64,000 bases of DNA, taken from contig OZ017797.1 of the NCBI GenBank assembly GCA_963969395.1, forward strand, positions 28,396,001-28,460,000, in the 5' to 3' direction. A model generated the notes under the pieces. The model worked only from the letters and a program-made list of their open reading frames with translations. It was not told the DNA's origin and searched no databases. This document shows, piece after piece, positions 1 to 13,164 of this stretch (the stretch's first letter is position 1; each line of letters begins with the position of its first letter). Position numbers and translations under genes: made by a program. The DNA comes from Pseudoscleropodium purum (taxonomy: Eukaryota; Streptophyta; Bryopsida; Hypnales; Brachytheciaceae).

Positions 1-110
1 TGATAATTTTTTATTGCATATCTAATCATAGGATCTTCCACCACACTAATGTAAGAATGTGTGGCAGAATTTCAAAAACTTTGATCACATAGATTGCAAG
101 ATATTTGCAT

Positions 111-1060
111 TTAACTCCTAAATGATTTTGACTATGTTTTCACCAAAAACACTCCAAAACTGCCACTTATAGTACAAGTACCAAATTTTAGGAAAAAAAC
201 ATTTTTGGGCATACAAAACCATAGGATCTTGTAGGAAGCTTGTTTAAAAATATGGAGAAAAAATTTCAGAAATTTCCATTGTGTAGATTGCAAGATATTA
301 GCATTTGAAGTTTCAAATTTCCTTTTTTTGACCTTGCAAAAGTCCGGGCAGCTGCACTTTAGAAGGTCACATTTGTATGAAAAAATGTCCGAAGTGGTGG
401 TTAATCTTTGAATTCTTTTTTCAAATCAAGTAAGATACATGCTTGAAAAATTTTAGATCATTTGGAATCATTCAACATATAGGAAAAAAATAGTAAGTAG
501 AAAGGAGTAGAGAATGATTCAATATACTAAATTGTTAACAATTTATTTATGGAAATGAAAAATGTCATTTCCAATGGTCATAATGTTTTAGTAAACAATC
601 TTCACTGAAATTTTTTATTTCTTCCAAAAATATTGAAAATGGAGTTAAATAAAGGACTTCAAAGTTTGTCTTAGAATAGAGATTCAATAGCATCATGGAA
701 ACTCCTCCAAATTAAAATTCCTCATAACTTTTGACTCCTTGATCAAAATGGAATGATTCAAAGCTTTCTAAGTATATATAAATCTAGAGAACCAATTTCA
801 AATTTTAGTTTCTTAAAAAAAGAATTTTTGAAGAATTTTTTTTGGCTGCTCGGGTTATCCATTGAACAATGAAAAATACACATCATACCATAACTTTTTA
901 ACCATGTAGTCAAAAGTTATGAAAATTGTTGGGCCTTAAAGCTACTCTTTGGGCACATGTTGTGTAAAGATTTCATTGAAAAAAAAAAAACTTTATTTGT
1001 GGTGAGTTGCCTAAAATTTCTATGTTGCCAAAAAACACAATTTGGGTGTTTAGGGGTTAA
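111..1060 (+). mobile_element. TTAA-flanked element, copy A
   Basis: This 950-base element begins TTAACTCCTAAATG and ends TTTAGGGGTTAA, an inverted terminal repeat that includes the TTAA. The interior matches four other copies in the window (20812-21744, 24063-25000, 30933-31860, 61348-62279) almost end to end, and contains no usable reading frame. It is non-autonomous. TTAA target duplication with CCC-starting ends is known from the piggyBac superfamily; assigning it there is inference, because no transposase is present. It interrupts an older repeat exactly at a TTAA. Confidence 0.75.
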
Positions 1061-1128
1061 AGTGAAAAAAACATGTTTTTTTGCACCTTATTCAATTATA
1101 TTTTTTGGCTTTAAATCTTCTTAGCTTA

Positions 1129-1436
1129 GGGTTGACAGGACGTCCGGACGCGGACGCTGTGTCCACAGCGTCCGCTGACATTCGCGTCCACCTGTCCGCC
1201 CCGTCCGCCTGTCCCCCGTCTGCCCCATCCGCCCGTCCGCCCGGTTACGGCTGTCCAATCGACACGCGGACTGATGTGGTCTGCACGATCTAGGCATCCG
1301 CCTCGGGCCGTCCGCCCCGCCTGTCCACCCCGCCCGTCCGCCTTCCAACGGCGGGAAGGACGCTGCGTCCACTGGCGTCCGGACGTCCGGAAAATGGACG
1401 CTATTTTGGGGCGGACGTAGAGATTCGTCAACCTTG
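1129..1436. mobile_element. GC-rich short element with 10-base flanking repeat
   Basis: A 308-base island, much richer in G and C than its surroundings, is bounded by perfect direct repeats TCTTAGCTTA at 1119-1128 and 1437-1446. The ends are imperfectly inverted: GGGTTGAC at the left and GTCAACCTTG at the right. Just inside, GGACGTCCGGACG and its reverse complement recur near 1373-1390. The centre is built from GTCCGC-like hexamers. A 9-10 base target duplication fits Mutator-like elements; there is no transposase, so the class is inferred. Long apparent reading frames here are a side effect of base composition. Confidence 0.65.
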
Positions 1437-2100
1437 TCTTAGCTTAAAAAAATTTCACTATTGGTTTTGAATTTCTAATTTTTTATGTGAAAAAATTGAT
1501 TTGAGAGACTAGTAAAAGAATTTCAAAATACATACTTAATTTTCACACATTAAAAATTTGTTAAATAGAAGTAGATTCAAGATTGAAAGGAAAACTAAAC
1601 CATTAATAACTCTATAGTGGATGGAATTGAAACATACTAATCTCAATGGTGAGATTATTCTAGTAAGATATATTAACTTTGTGAAATTTATTTTGGTGAA
1701 AATTGTGAAAATAGAATTTGAAAATGAATTCTACAAGTTATTTTTTCAAGAAGATGCTCTTATTGCTCAAAAACAAGATCATCCATAAGTTTCACATCAC
1801 TAATCTAAATGGAATGAATTAAAGCTTCCCATGTAGACAAAAATACAATCTAAATATTAGGATCAAATTTTTTTAATTATTTAAAGTTTTTGTGGTTTTT
1901 CCTTTTTCTCATCAAATGAAATTTGGATTTACCGTGCCATTATTTTTTCTCCCACAAACCAATTGAAATAAACATTATGATTTCAAAAAGCTAATGTGTT
2001 TTTCTATTTTCACAAAAGGTTTCAAAAAATCATGACAAATATTAAGATTGAGATCTAACAAAAATCCATTTGCTTTTTTGAAGGGACACTGAGACTTTAG

Positions 2101-5100
2101 GAATTAATGACAAGAATAATTCTATTGTGATTTTATTATGAAATATGAAACAAATAGTAATAGAAAATCAGTTTTCAAATAACATAATTTTAAATATTTT
2201 GGTATAAAATTTGATAATAAACTTGCATTCATTAGAGTGAAATTACATTCATAACACTTAAATTGCAAATGAGTGCTATTAGTGAGGGTATTATTAATGA
2301 ATTAAAGTGCACCTTTGAATTAGATTCATTTTGTCAAGACCAATTTTAACACCAAATGTGACCATACCTTTTGTTTCAATTCCATTCAAACTATAATCTC
2401 ACATATGACCTTAATGTTTATTTAGAATTTAAATTTTCAATGTTTTAGAAATGTTTTGCAAAATTTGTCACAAAAGGCACTCAACAAACTTAATGCACAT
2501 TGAATGAATACCATCAATATAATCCAAAAGTGAAAAATCCCATTTCATTCGTTTATATTGATAATATATGTTTTGAATACTAAATTCAGTGTTAGAGACA
2601 TCATTGACAAGTAATATTAAATTAATGAAGAGGATAATCATTTATGATAATAACCCTTGCAATATTCAATTATATGATTTTCTTCTTTACATAAACATGC
2701 AAGTTTATTACCAATGATGCACACATAGTATTATTCATCAATGAATCATAATGATTACCTTTCTTTAATTTTGTGTAGAAGACCTCCATCTACTAGGGAC
2801 CATTATACTATATTGATTTATCTTATTAGTGAGGATAGAAAATTAGTGTTGTTGTCAGAATTAGTGTTATTGAAGTGTATTTTTTAGTAAAAAAATAGTA
2901 TAATACAATAATATTTAAACCTTGCGCTAATCTAAAATATTACAATTTTGATCAACAAGTGCCATATATTAATAGGATTTGTGTTAGTGTCACATGCGCT
3001 AATAACATAAATTAGTGTAGTGGATGTTGTTAAAAGTCATCAATACTAATATTTAATTTACAACTAGTTGTTGATTTCCTAGTTTTCATTGAATTTAGTT
3101 TAAAGCTTTTTATCTACAAATGCAAGTTTCTTTAACCTTGAAAGCCTCTTTTGTAAGTATTATTTTTTTTTTATCACTAACAATGTTAGAAGCATTTTAT
3201 TTCTATTATTTCTTTCCTCTCATTTTTAAGAAATAAGCAACAATAAAAATATTCTACTAAAAATGCTTTGACAATTTGACTCAAATATCTCACTATCTCT
3301 TGAAAAGATATGACTTACTCTTACCAAACAACCCAACGACGCTAGCATGTGAGTTTTGAGCGTGAGCCTATGAGCGGTGAGTAGGGATTGTGTGAGCCTA
3401 GAGCCTAGAAATTTAGAACATAATGTAATTTCTAAATCTTTTTGTTTCAATATTTAAAAGACATGTTTTTTCATTTAAATTTATTATATTTAGAAAATAT
3501 GACCTATTACTATGGGACCCATGACTGTGGACTTTAGATCTTGAAGCCTGGGAAGGTGCTGTTATATGTTTCGAAATTTATATTAGATTCCAAAAGATTG
3601 TCCTAGGATGAGCTGATTAAGTGAGAGTACAAATAATTTAGAGGTAATTTTAAAGATTAGAGAAAGACAAATTCAATGAAAATATCATAGGATGTAGAAT
3701 ATTGTGTACATAATAAAATATTCTTACATGATAGCAAGGAATACATATTGGAATATGAATATAAGATTTTGCTACTCAAATTTGGAGATTTTGAAGATAA
3801 TATATTGGTACTATGCATCTACTTTATATCATGCTAATAATTGACTATCAATTAACTTGCTCATTTGCACATTATAATGATTTTAACAACAACAAACACT
3901 TGCTCAACTTCATCGAAACTAAAAATAAGAGCGTAGATGAATGTGTTTGTTTCATAATCTACTTTGCAAAAGTAATGAAAGATGTAATTAAGGTATTTGT
4001 AGTTTTTATAAATGTCACATTTTCTAATGGAAGTCCCATTTATACTTCTATAATGAAGACAAATATGAAATAGAAAATTGCAAAGTGTGATTTTATGAAC
4101 CTTTTGGTTAAGGTCAATCCTAAACAAAAGCATAATAATAGCACTAAGTTTAAGGCAAAAAAGGAAGTTCACCTTCATCATATTTGTGGTAACATTCCTT
4201 GCACTTTTCTATTGATTTTGGTGATTTTCAATAGGTGCCTTATTGCTTTGACGAATTTGCTTGCCATTTCAAATGGAGGAGATTCTTTAAGTATATTCTA
4301 GTCAAGAATGAGCCCACAACACAAGTTCAAATACCCAAGACAAAGTGATTAAATGTCAAAGAGACATTGGATTGGTAGACTGCAAGCAAAATCTAATTTT
4401 TTGAAGCTTAATGATTTTGGTACAAGTAAGATTGGTATGAATAAGAACATGCCAGACCTTGGGGATCTCAAGTTGGATAAGAATATGGAAAATCTTAGGT
4501 TCCATGACATATCATGCAATTTGATTTGTGCAAAACCAAAAATTGACTTAGTTGGAATTGCCGTGTCCTTATTCTCATGCTTCTATCCTTTGTAAGTAGG
4601 ATACAATAGATTTTTCATGCCTAACAATCAATATTTTGCATTTGGCATGTATGCACTTTTGAATGGTATGATATTGTTCCCTTGGATTGTATGAAATTCT
4701 CACTATGTATCATTTCAATGTATTGTTATTTATTTCCACCATAGATTAGGTACATGGCATGACCATATTAAAATCCTCAAATATACAATCTGGAGATGTA
4801 TTCAAACAATGACTAATTTAGTTTAAATCCAAAGATGAAAGAAGTTAACCTTCTTGGATTGATGAAAATCACCTTCAAAATTAATCAAAAGAACCAATTT
4901 CTTTTTGCTAAACTTGAATACCTCTTTTATTTCTAAATGTGGAATTTGAGTGTAGATGTCTTCTGTTTCAAGCATCTCATAAAGGACATTTGCAATTTTA
5001 TTTCCATCTCTACATGCCATAATTCTCTTCAATTTCAAACCCTTTTTAAAGGGACCTTTCTAAAAGGGCCCTCACAAAGGTAAGCTATATAGTTGGTCAT

Positions 5101-6834
5101 ATATATGAAGACTCAAATCCACTCATCACATGTAGCAACTAATATATTAGATGATTTATATTTTTTAGAAGTTTGCATCCATTTGTAATACATTGTTTCT
5201 TTGAGGTTGAACATTGAGACATCTACTAGTTCTTCCATTTTCAATTTTTGCAAAGATGATGAATAAAGTCATTATTCAAATAATTTAGAGTTTAAGATAG
5301 AAAATAGGAAGAAAAAAAGATATTAAAGGTAATATTATTTCTATGAATCTACCCCACTAACATATTAAAAGTATCAAAATGTAATTCAATCCTCAAATAA
5401 GTTCATGAATTGCCGGTTTTAATGCAACATTAGAGGAACACTACCGAGTTTTGATTTCTAAATACATCTAGTTTGCTTCAAAAATTTATGTTATATACTA
5501 CATGTAGAGTTAGATATATTGGTTCAAGAATTATTTGTTGATTGACTTTTTTGTGAGCTTGTACATGTTTGTTGCCCAATGAAACAAGAAAGTCCTTTTA
5601 TAGTCTACCATTGGAACAAATGGATCCCTTGACCTATACACAATATAAATTGTATTAAAGTTAGTTGTCTTCAGCATATTATCACATATGAATCCTTTGA
5701 AGGTTGATCCAACAGACCAACATCCTGTTTTCTATAATGACCTATGATAATGCCAAAAATGAGCTAGCTTTCAATATCCTAAGCAATCTACTTATCACAA
5801 ATGACAATAGTCATGACTTTGCAATAAGTAGAGTCATAAATGTGACAAGTTACAGTTGTCTATGATTTCATTCTCTTCACATGTTCAAATATGACAAAGG
5901 AGTTTTCAAGGTCATCACTTGGTTGCATTTGTTTTATGAAATCAATTCCACTTCTAAGCCCATCGACAATCATTTTAAACAAATACAATATTCGGGTAGC
6001 AAGTTTGAATTTATTATACTTAAAAACAAGTGCCAATTTTTTTTTCAATCTAGGATCAAACATTTGAATTTACAAAAAATTGTAAAGATGGTTTGTTAAA
6101 AATTAAAATTTTTAATAACAATTCATCTAACTATATATTAAATACCACTTGACCATCTACTACCATATTTTTTTTGATGGTTGAATGAAAGAATTACTTC
6201 ATGGACATTTAATAAGATTGAAAAATTGAAAGATAGTTTTTATAATAAAACCCATTGTCTTTCATGAATCTTAGAAGAGTACAGGAAAATTTGAAGATGA
6301 GAGCTTGACTACTTATTGTCAAAATGAAGGAATCATATTCAATATAAAACTTTAGACTTCATTTTGGCACAATGGAATGATTTTTTTCAAAAAAATTTGA
6401 ACTAATAATAGTTGAAAAATCAAGCTCAATTTCCTTTCAAGAAATCTATTTGTAATTTTGAATCTTCATAAGAAATTTATGAACACAGTTTAGAGAGGAT
6501 GTTTGGAAATGTCAAAGAAATTGTCACTTCCAATCCCTCTCTGAATTTTGTTCATAACTTTCTTTTAGAGACTTCAAATCTCAAATGGATTTTTAGAGAT
6601 GAAATTTAACTTGATTTTGAAAATTTTATTAGTTCAAAGTTAAAAAAATAAATTATTCTACTATGAAAAAATGAGATCCAAAGTTCTATGTTGAATACAA
6701 TTCCTACTTTTAACTTAACTAGGTATGAGCGGTTGAGCTCCTAGTAATCCTAATTTACATATCCCACATGGGTTGTTTTACCTCCTACCATCCCACTTGT
6801 ATAAAGAGCTTGTCTTCTTTTCTAGGGTCATTCA
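2101..6834. other. AT-rich intergenic, no gene seen
   Basis: No reading frame with recognisable protein character was found. Around 4083-4600 two short plus-strand frames (68 and 80 codons) could be the remains of a mobile-element protein, but no domain can be named. Near 3325-3410 there is a phrase GCTAGCATGTGAG followed by GAGCGTGAGCC that resembles the ends of the inverted-repeat element at 22309-22550 and a fragment at about 11480-11525. Confidence 0.6.
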
Positions 6835-8890
6835 AAATTTGTAGCTTTCAAATCTATGTGGTCAAAACTTGAAATCTTTTGGGGCCTTCTTAAAATTTAG
6901 TTTTTAATGGCTATGGTTTGGAGGATTCAAATTCTTTTGTAGCATATGTAAGAATTTGGTCAAATGCTAAAAATTTGGGGGCCTTCTTAGACCCCCAGCC
7001 ATTAACAACTATGATTTTGAAGGTTCAAATTTGTTTCCAGAATACACAAGAATTAGTCAAATGCTGAAATTCTTGGGGCCTTTTTAGTCCCCAAGCCATT
7101 AATGGCTACGATTTTGGGATTCAAATTTATTACCAAAATATGCAAAAATTAGTCAAATTTTGAAATTTTTTGGGCCTTTCTAGACCTCCAACCGTTAACA
7201 ACTATAGTTTTGGGGGTTCACATTTTTTTGTAGCATATGCAAGAATTTGGTCAAATGCTAAAAATTTAGGGGGCCTTCCTAGACCCCCAGCCGTTAATCG
7301 CTACGATTTTGGGGATTCAAATTTGTTTCCAACATATGCCAGGGTTATTCAAATGCTAATTTTTGAGGGGCTTTTCTAGACCCCCAATTGCTAATGGCTA
7401 CGGTTTTGAAGGTTCAAATTTGTTTCATGTATATACAAAAATTAGTCACATGTTGAAATTTTTGGGGCTTTTCTAGACCCCTAGTTGTTAACGACTATAA
7501 TTTTGAAGATTCAAATTTATTTGTTGTATATGCTAAAATTAGTTAAATGCTGAAATAAATTTGGGCCTTCCTAGATCCCTAGCCATTAAAGGCTATGGTT
7601 TTGGAGATTCAAATTTGTTTCTTATGTATGCAAAAATTAGTCAAATGTTTAAAATTTTGGGGCCTTTCTAGACCTCCAACCGTTAACGGCTACAATTTTA
7701 AAGATTCAAATTTATTTGTTGTATATGCTAAAATTAATTAAATGCTAAAATAAATTTGAACCTTCTTAGACCCCCAACTGTTAACGGCTACGATTTTGAA
7801 GATTCAAATTTATTTGTTGTATATGCTAAAATTAATTAAATGCTAAAATAAATTTGGACCTTCCTAGACCCCCAGCCATTAACGGCTACAGTTTTGGAGA
7901 TTCAAATTTGTTTGTTGTATACGCTAAAATTAATGAAATGCTGAAATTTTTGGAGCCTTCCTAGACCCCCAAACCTTTAATGGCTACGGTTTGGGGGATT
8001 CAAATTTGTTTCCTATATATGCAAAAATTAGTCAAATGTTGAAATTTTTGGGGCCTTCTTAGCCCCCCAGTTGTTAACGGCTACAATTTTGGAGATTCAA
8101 ATTTATTTCCTATGTATACAAAAATTAGTCAAATGTTGAAATTTTTGGGGCCTTTCTAGACCCCTAGTTGTTAATGGCTACGGTTTTGGAGATTCAAATT
8201 TGTTTCCTATGTATGCAAAAATTAGTCAAATGTTGAAATTTTTGAAGCCTTCCTAAACCCCCAGCTGTTAACGACTACAATTTGAGAGATTCAAATTTAT
8301 TTGTTGTAAATGCTAAAATTAATTAAATGTTGAAAAAATTTTGAACCTTCCTAGACCCAGCCATTAATGGCTACAATTTTGGAGATTCAAATTTGTTTCT
8401 TGCATATGCAAGAATTAGTCAAATGTTAAAAAAATTTGGGCCTTTTTAGACCCCAGCTATTAACAATTGTGGTTTGGAAAATTCAAATTTGTTTATTGTA
8501 TATACAAAAATTAGTCAAATGTTGAAATGTTTTGAACATTTCTAGACCCCTAGCTATTAACAACTATGGTTTTGAAGATTCAAATTTGTTTTTAGCATAT
8601 ACAAGAATTAGTCAAATGTTGAAATTTTTTGGGACCTTCCTAGACTTCAATCGTTAATAGCCATTGTTTTAAGGATTTAAATTTGCTTGCAATATATGCC
8701 AAAATTTGGTTCAAATGTTACAAAAAATTTGCCCTCCAAGTGCACAACTATTTACACCTACCAATCTATGGTTTGGAGGATTCAAATTTCCTTGTAGCAT
8801 ATGTGAGAATTTGGTTAAATGCTAAAAAAATTTGGGCTTCTAAGTGCACAACTGTTAACGATCCAATTTTGGAGATTTAAATTTGTGTGA
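6835..8890. repeat. tandem satellite, monomer about 97 bases, about 20 copies
   Basis: The phrase GATTCAAATTTG returns about every 95-100 bases from about 6920 to 8875, giving roughly twenty diverged units. Each unit has the order: GCCTTCCTAGACCCCCAG, then a near-palindrome around GTTAACGGCTACG, then GATTCAAATTTGTTT, then TATGCAAAAATTAGTCAAATG, then a run such as AAATTTTTGGGG. Copies differ by substitutions and small indels, so the array is old. Short frames inside it are by-products of the repeat. Confidence 0.9.
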
Positions 8891-10440
8891 TTTCAAAGAT
8901 GTTGACACAAAAGATCTACAAATATATAGATTAGATGCTATACTTCAACTTCTTTCTAAAGATCAATTAGAGTTGCATGGCTTTTTGAAGAAGGAGACTA
9001 TAAACACTTCTTGTCTTGAGGAGTTGAGATATAAATTTAGAATATAATCAAAAGTCAATATTCCTTAATGTTATATAATTTCTTTACCAATTGTTAGGCC
9101 TGTTTGGAAGAATGATGCCATGAATCTAGTTGCATATTTTGTTACTTATGGTTATATGGAAGGAAATGTAGTTTTCTATATGGCTTTGGAGAATAATGAA
9201 GAAAAGATAATAGGTATTACAAATGATATTGATTATTAAAATGTAAAGTGCCAACTAGGTGTAGGCAAATGTTGCATTTAACAAAAAACTGAAAAATGAT
9301 AAAAATCTCAAAGTTTTCTTTAGCAAGATATTTATATTGTAGGATAGCAACTACCATTTGCAAGCATTGTTGCCTATTATCAATCCTAATTATGTAGATG
9401 ACTTTATGTGGCATTATATTATTCAAAGTATTGATTGGGAGATCAAGAGGTACATTGCAACTATATTGATAGCATTACATAATATCAATAGGTAATTCTT
9501 TATATTTCATTATCATTTTCTATTTATTTTCATTTCTTAGTCTTTAAAGCTTATTTGGTTTGGACCATTACAATTGTCTTTATTTTACCTTGTTTTGTTT
9601 GATGTTCACTTCACATATTTTAATATAATAAATCTTGTTTTACCATGAGAAACCAAAATTTTCATATTTTTATAAATCTCGTTCGCAAACTTCATCGCAT
9701 TTAAAGTGTTGCTAGGCAACTGTTCTCATATTTTGAAAAAATTTATCTTCAAAGAAGATCTTACTATAGTTGAAACCAAGCAAAAGTCCATTTAAAGAAT
9801 TTAGTTCACTTTGACTTTTGAAGTTCTAAATGGAGTCATATTTTAAGATTCATTTCTAAAATTTTATTTTTTATTTCATATTCTTTTCAATTTTTAGTTT
9901 TATTTTCTATTTCATATTTTATTTTATTATTGTTGTTAATTTAAATTGATATTATGTTGCTCTATTATACATTAGAATATTTGTTATCATGTGCAATTTT
10001 GTTTATTCTTCTATATCATTTACTTCGTACAACAAGAATTGAAGAACGCTTCTACTACAGCTTAAAAAAATTTGTAAAAAGTATCACAATTCATCAAATT
10101 AGACTCCAAGTGCAATTGATGAATGGGTCTCCAAAGTTGTTGACAAGGAGAAGGTAACTTTTCATTCATAATTAAAGAAGTAGCTCTCTATTGCATATCC
10201 TAAATATATCACAATTTTCTTGGAGCAAATAAAGTGTTACTATGAAACTCATGATGAAAGTTTAGAGATTGAAGAGAAGCTTTGAATGTTGGCAACTTCA
10301 ACAATGAACACTTCTTTAAGAATCAAGTGGCTAGAGATGTGAACAAGTCTCCTACTTTTTGTGAAGCTTTCAAATTTTCTAAAGCGAAATTCAATGATAT
10401 TGACTTTTCTAAGTGGCTTCATAAGGCTAAATGATTGGTG
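8888..10440 (+). pseudogene. decayed coding relic, product unknown
   Basis: Several stretches translate into protein-like sequence in shifting frames. About 8891-9047 gives about 50 residues with a run LDAILQLLSKDQLELHGFLK. About 9085-9238 gives a stretch with NDAMNLVAYFVTYGYMEGN. About 9350-9490 gives DDFMWHYIIQSIDWEIKRYI and ends at a plausible GT donor. About 10101-10156 gives TPSAIDEWVSKVVDKEK between an AG and a GT. About 10345-10430 gives a stretch containing FNDIDFSKWLHKAK. Stops and frame shifts separate them. I do not recognise the family. It could be a dead gene or an old transposon protein, and it abuts the satellite array. Confidence 0.35.
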
Positions 10441-11975
10441 GACTCAAGTGAATACTTGTCTATTTTTATTATTTAAATAATAATATTTTTTGAACCTTTT
10501 TACTCAATTATTACATTATTCTAATTTAAATTTTGTATATGGTAGTTGGCTATTGAGACAAAAAAGCCTTTTGATATTGTAGTTGATCTAGTATCTATTA
10601 ACTATCTTTTAGATGGTATGAATCCTTTGCCTACTATTTTTTATTATGTGCATATTGTTGTGGGATACTACATTCTTTCGTAAATCATGAGCCTTAAATC
10701 ACACTCTATTCCTAAACTTTATAAAATTCCATAAGGTAGAGTTTAACTTGAAATTAAATCAAACTAATACCATTGAAATTAATTATGTATATATACTATT
10801 TTTTTAAATTATTATTTTTTTTAGAAAAAATTAAATTAAAAAAAGAAGGAGATTGATTAAAAAAATGATTGTTTAGGTCATTCAGAATTAGTAAATTTAT
10901 TTGGTGTATAATATATGACTACTATATTTATTTTAAATATCCAATGTCTAAGATAATTTTTTATTTATTTTCAAATATAGTAATAAAAATAAAATAAAAT
11001 AGGTGGACCATTTTCATCCTTTAAATTTATATAAAGATCTATAAAAACTACATTTATTACTTAATCATTCAAAAGCATTATTTATAATTTTGTGTTTATA
11101 ATGTTTAGAGCCTTTGCTTATCACCATATTATATTTAGCCTTTACAACCCATACTTGTTGGTCCTTCTATTTTAAACTTCATAAATGTCATTCCTACGAT
11201 GTTGTTATGATGTATCCCAATTTTATATTTAAGAACTTTATAGTGAGACATCTTAAACCAGTACATCTATTTTTATCATGTACTTGCTTACAAACTCTAT
11301 CTATTTTGACTATATCTCAATTTTTGGAAATACATTTGTTTAATTTTTTTGGTACAAAATTGCATAGAAGCATATTCATTTGTTGTTCATTTAGACTAAA
11401 AATCCTTATTTCTAATTCCACGGTCATAGGTTCTTGATGGATATACAAACTCTAAATGGAACAAAAAAATGTAGGCTTAGAGGTTAACGCTCACAAGCTC
11501 ACATACTAGCATCCCTGCCAAACAACCCCCCCTCCCAAAAATCCTTGACCATTTGATGTGCATTCAAAACAATAAAAGTACCCCCAACACTATCTATTTT
11601 TCTTTTTGCAAAATTCTAATGCCATTAAAAGAGGACCATTGGATTTAGAAAGAAGACCTCATGGATGAAGATCCAAGCCATCGATTTAGAATATAAATAT
11701 AAATACAAAAGACAAATATAGAAACAAATATGGGTACATATATATGAGACAAATACAACAATACGGCAATATCCCATATTGATTGCATATGGGATTACAA
11801 ATTTGAAATTACAAATAGGGGGTATATAGTTGGTTTGGGTTTAGGGTTGGGATGTGTGGTGGTTAGGGTTGGGGTTTGGAATAGGTTTGGAGGGATTGGA
11901 AAATGAAAAAAATATTTAAATTGGGTTTAATTAAGCACCTCTAACCTCTCTTCAATCCTCTAGGAGAAATTGATT
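10441..11975. other. AT-rich intergenic, no gene seen
   Basis: No coding region is supported; a 107-codon frame at 11114-11437 has no recognisable character. Around 11480-11525 the phrase CTCACATACTAGCAT reads as the reverse complement of an end like that of the 22309-22550 element. From about 11836 the sequence becomes G-rich on the plus strand, with telomere-like words. Confidence 0.6.
11836..11882 (+). repeat. degenerate telomere-like tract
   Basis: The words GGTTTAGGG, TTAGGG and GGGTTTGG occur in close succession, resembling interrupted plant telomere repeat (TTTAGGG). It is short and imperfect, so it could also be chance G-rich sequence. Confidence 0.3.
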
Positions 11976-12249
11976 CATTAGAAGATTTTTGGGGGTTTTG
12001 GATGCCTGTGAATGCAGGAAACAGGTTCGATGCAACAGTCTGATGTGGGCAAGACTCTGCCACGTCATTGACCAAAATTTTTATTTATAAATTTTTTAAA
12101 ATTTTAATTTTTTGCATTTGGAGACTAAAAATTTATTTATTTATAATTTTTTTTTTATGAAAAAAAAAATTGTGACAGCGGGCCGTTCCCCTCGCTGCGG
12201 GGGAACAGGCTTGAAACAGGCTTCTGGACCCCCCAAAACTCTTCTAATG
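11976..12249. mobile_element. short inverted-repeat element, CATTAGAAG family, copy 1
   Basis: The 274-base segment begins CATTAGAAGATTTTTGGGGG and ends with a reverse complement that reads CATTAGAAGAGTTTTGGGGG, so the terminal inverted repeat extends about 30 bases with mismatches. The interior has an A/T-rich centre and GC-rich arms (for example CCGTTCCCCTCGCTGCGGGG). No coding capacity. A second copy with similar ends is at 51765-52042 and a third may end at 13421. No clear target duplication is visible. Confidence 0.7.
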
Positions 12250-13164
12250 TTTTCCCGTACAAATTAACACCAAGGTAATGCAAATGATTAATACTCAAAA
12301 TGAATCAGTTTCTCTCATTCTTTTACTATTTTCAAAAAACAATCCAAATGTAATGACTTGGTAATAGAAATATATACAATGTCCAAGTAGCCAACATTAC
12401 CAACGTCTTGTACGGTAGAAATCAAGTGGATTTGAGGCCCAGAACTGCTGATTTGTGGGTAGAATGACCCTACCCATTGAAACCTGAAAGGACTGAGGGA
12501 GGGTCTTCTTCACCCGACCCATGCCCGGAACTCTGATGGGGTTTTCAATTCCAATAATGCACCTACACTAATTAAAATAAGTTTTGAATATTCAATGTTT
12601 CCTCTTTTCTTCCAAATGATAACTTAGCTGGAGACAGTGAATAAGTCCGGAGCCAAGGAAACTGCACCTGGGATATGTGCACCTATAATTGTCACTATAA
12701 TTATGACTGATCGTAATTAATTACTACTATTAAAAATAATTTCTTTTTATGGGATCTTACTAGTAATTGAAAGATGATTTCAATTCACTTTTGTATGCAT
12801 TATTTGGACATTGTATGAATAAGTTATGAATTGTTGATTAAAATAAATTGTCACTGGGAGTACCAAAAATCAACACTAGACTCTCATAGACTCGTGTTTT
12901 AACTGTGTATTGAAATAGTGTAATCAACATCTAAAATCTTGTAATGCTTTTAGGCCAAATGTAGCTGTCATATTTTGGGTAGGGTTGATAATAAGTGTAT
13001 TTTTTTTCATCATCATCATTCATGTGGGCAATAGATGGTTTAGCCTCTTGAGTGCTTAGAAGATGGTTAGTAGCATATCATTTTAGTTAGTTCCGCCATT
13101 TTTGAAATGAATAGTGGAAAATTATTGCATGGATCCAACCAAATATTTTTTGCTGGCAAGGAGT
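12250..13164. other. intergenic, no gene seen
   Basis: The only local structure noted is a small hairpin near 12460-12480 (TGGGTAG against CTACCCA). Confidence 0.5.

Larger units (their letters stand above)
1..2100. repeat. old interrupted repeat, relative of the TTAA elements
   Basis: Bases 1-110 and the sequence from 1061 on read as two parts of one older element that was later split. The stretch ending at 110 and resuming at 1061 matches, on the opposite strand, an unbroken stretch near 17690-17760. Bases about 1780-2050 resemble 34310-34620, with the same order of short phrases about an AATGGAATGAAT-like core and AAGCTTC. It codes for nothing visible. Two younger elements sit inside it (111-1060 and 1129-1436). 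The right limit is approximate. Confidence 0.45.

Noticed and set aside
1081..1431. Overlapping Arg/Pro/Ser-rich frames on both strands
   Set aside because: They lie in the GC-rich inserted element and reflect its GTCCGC composition.
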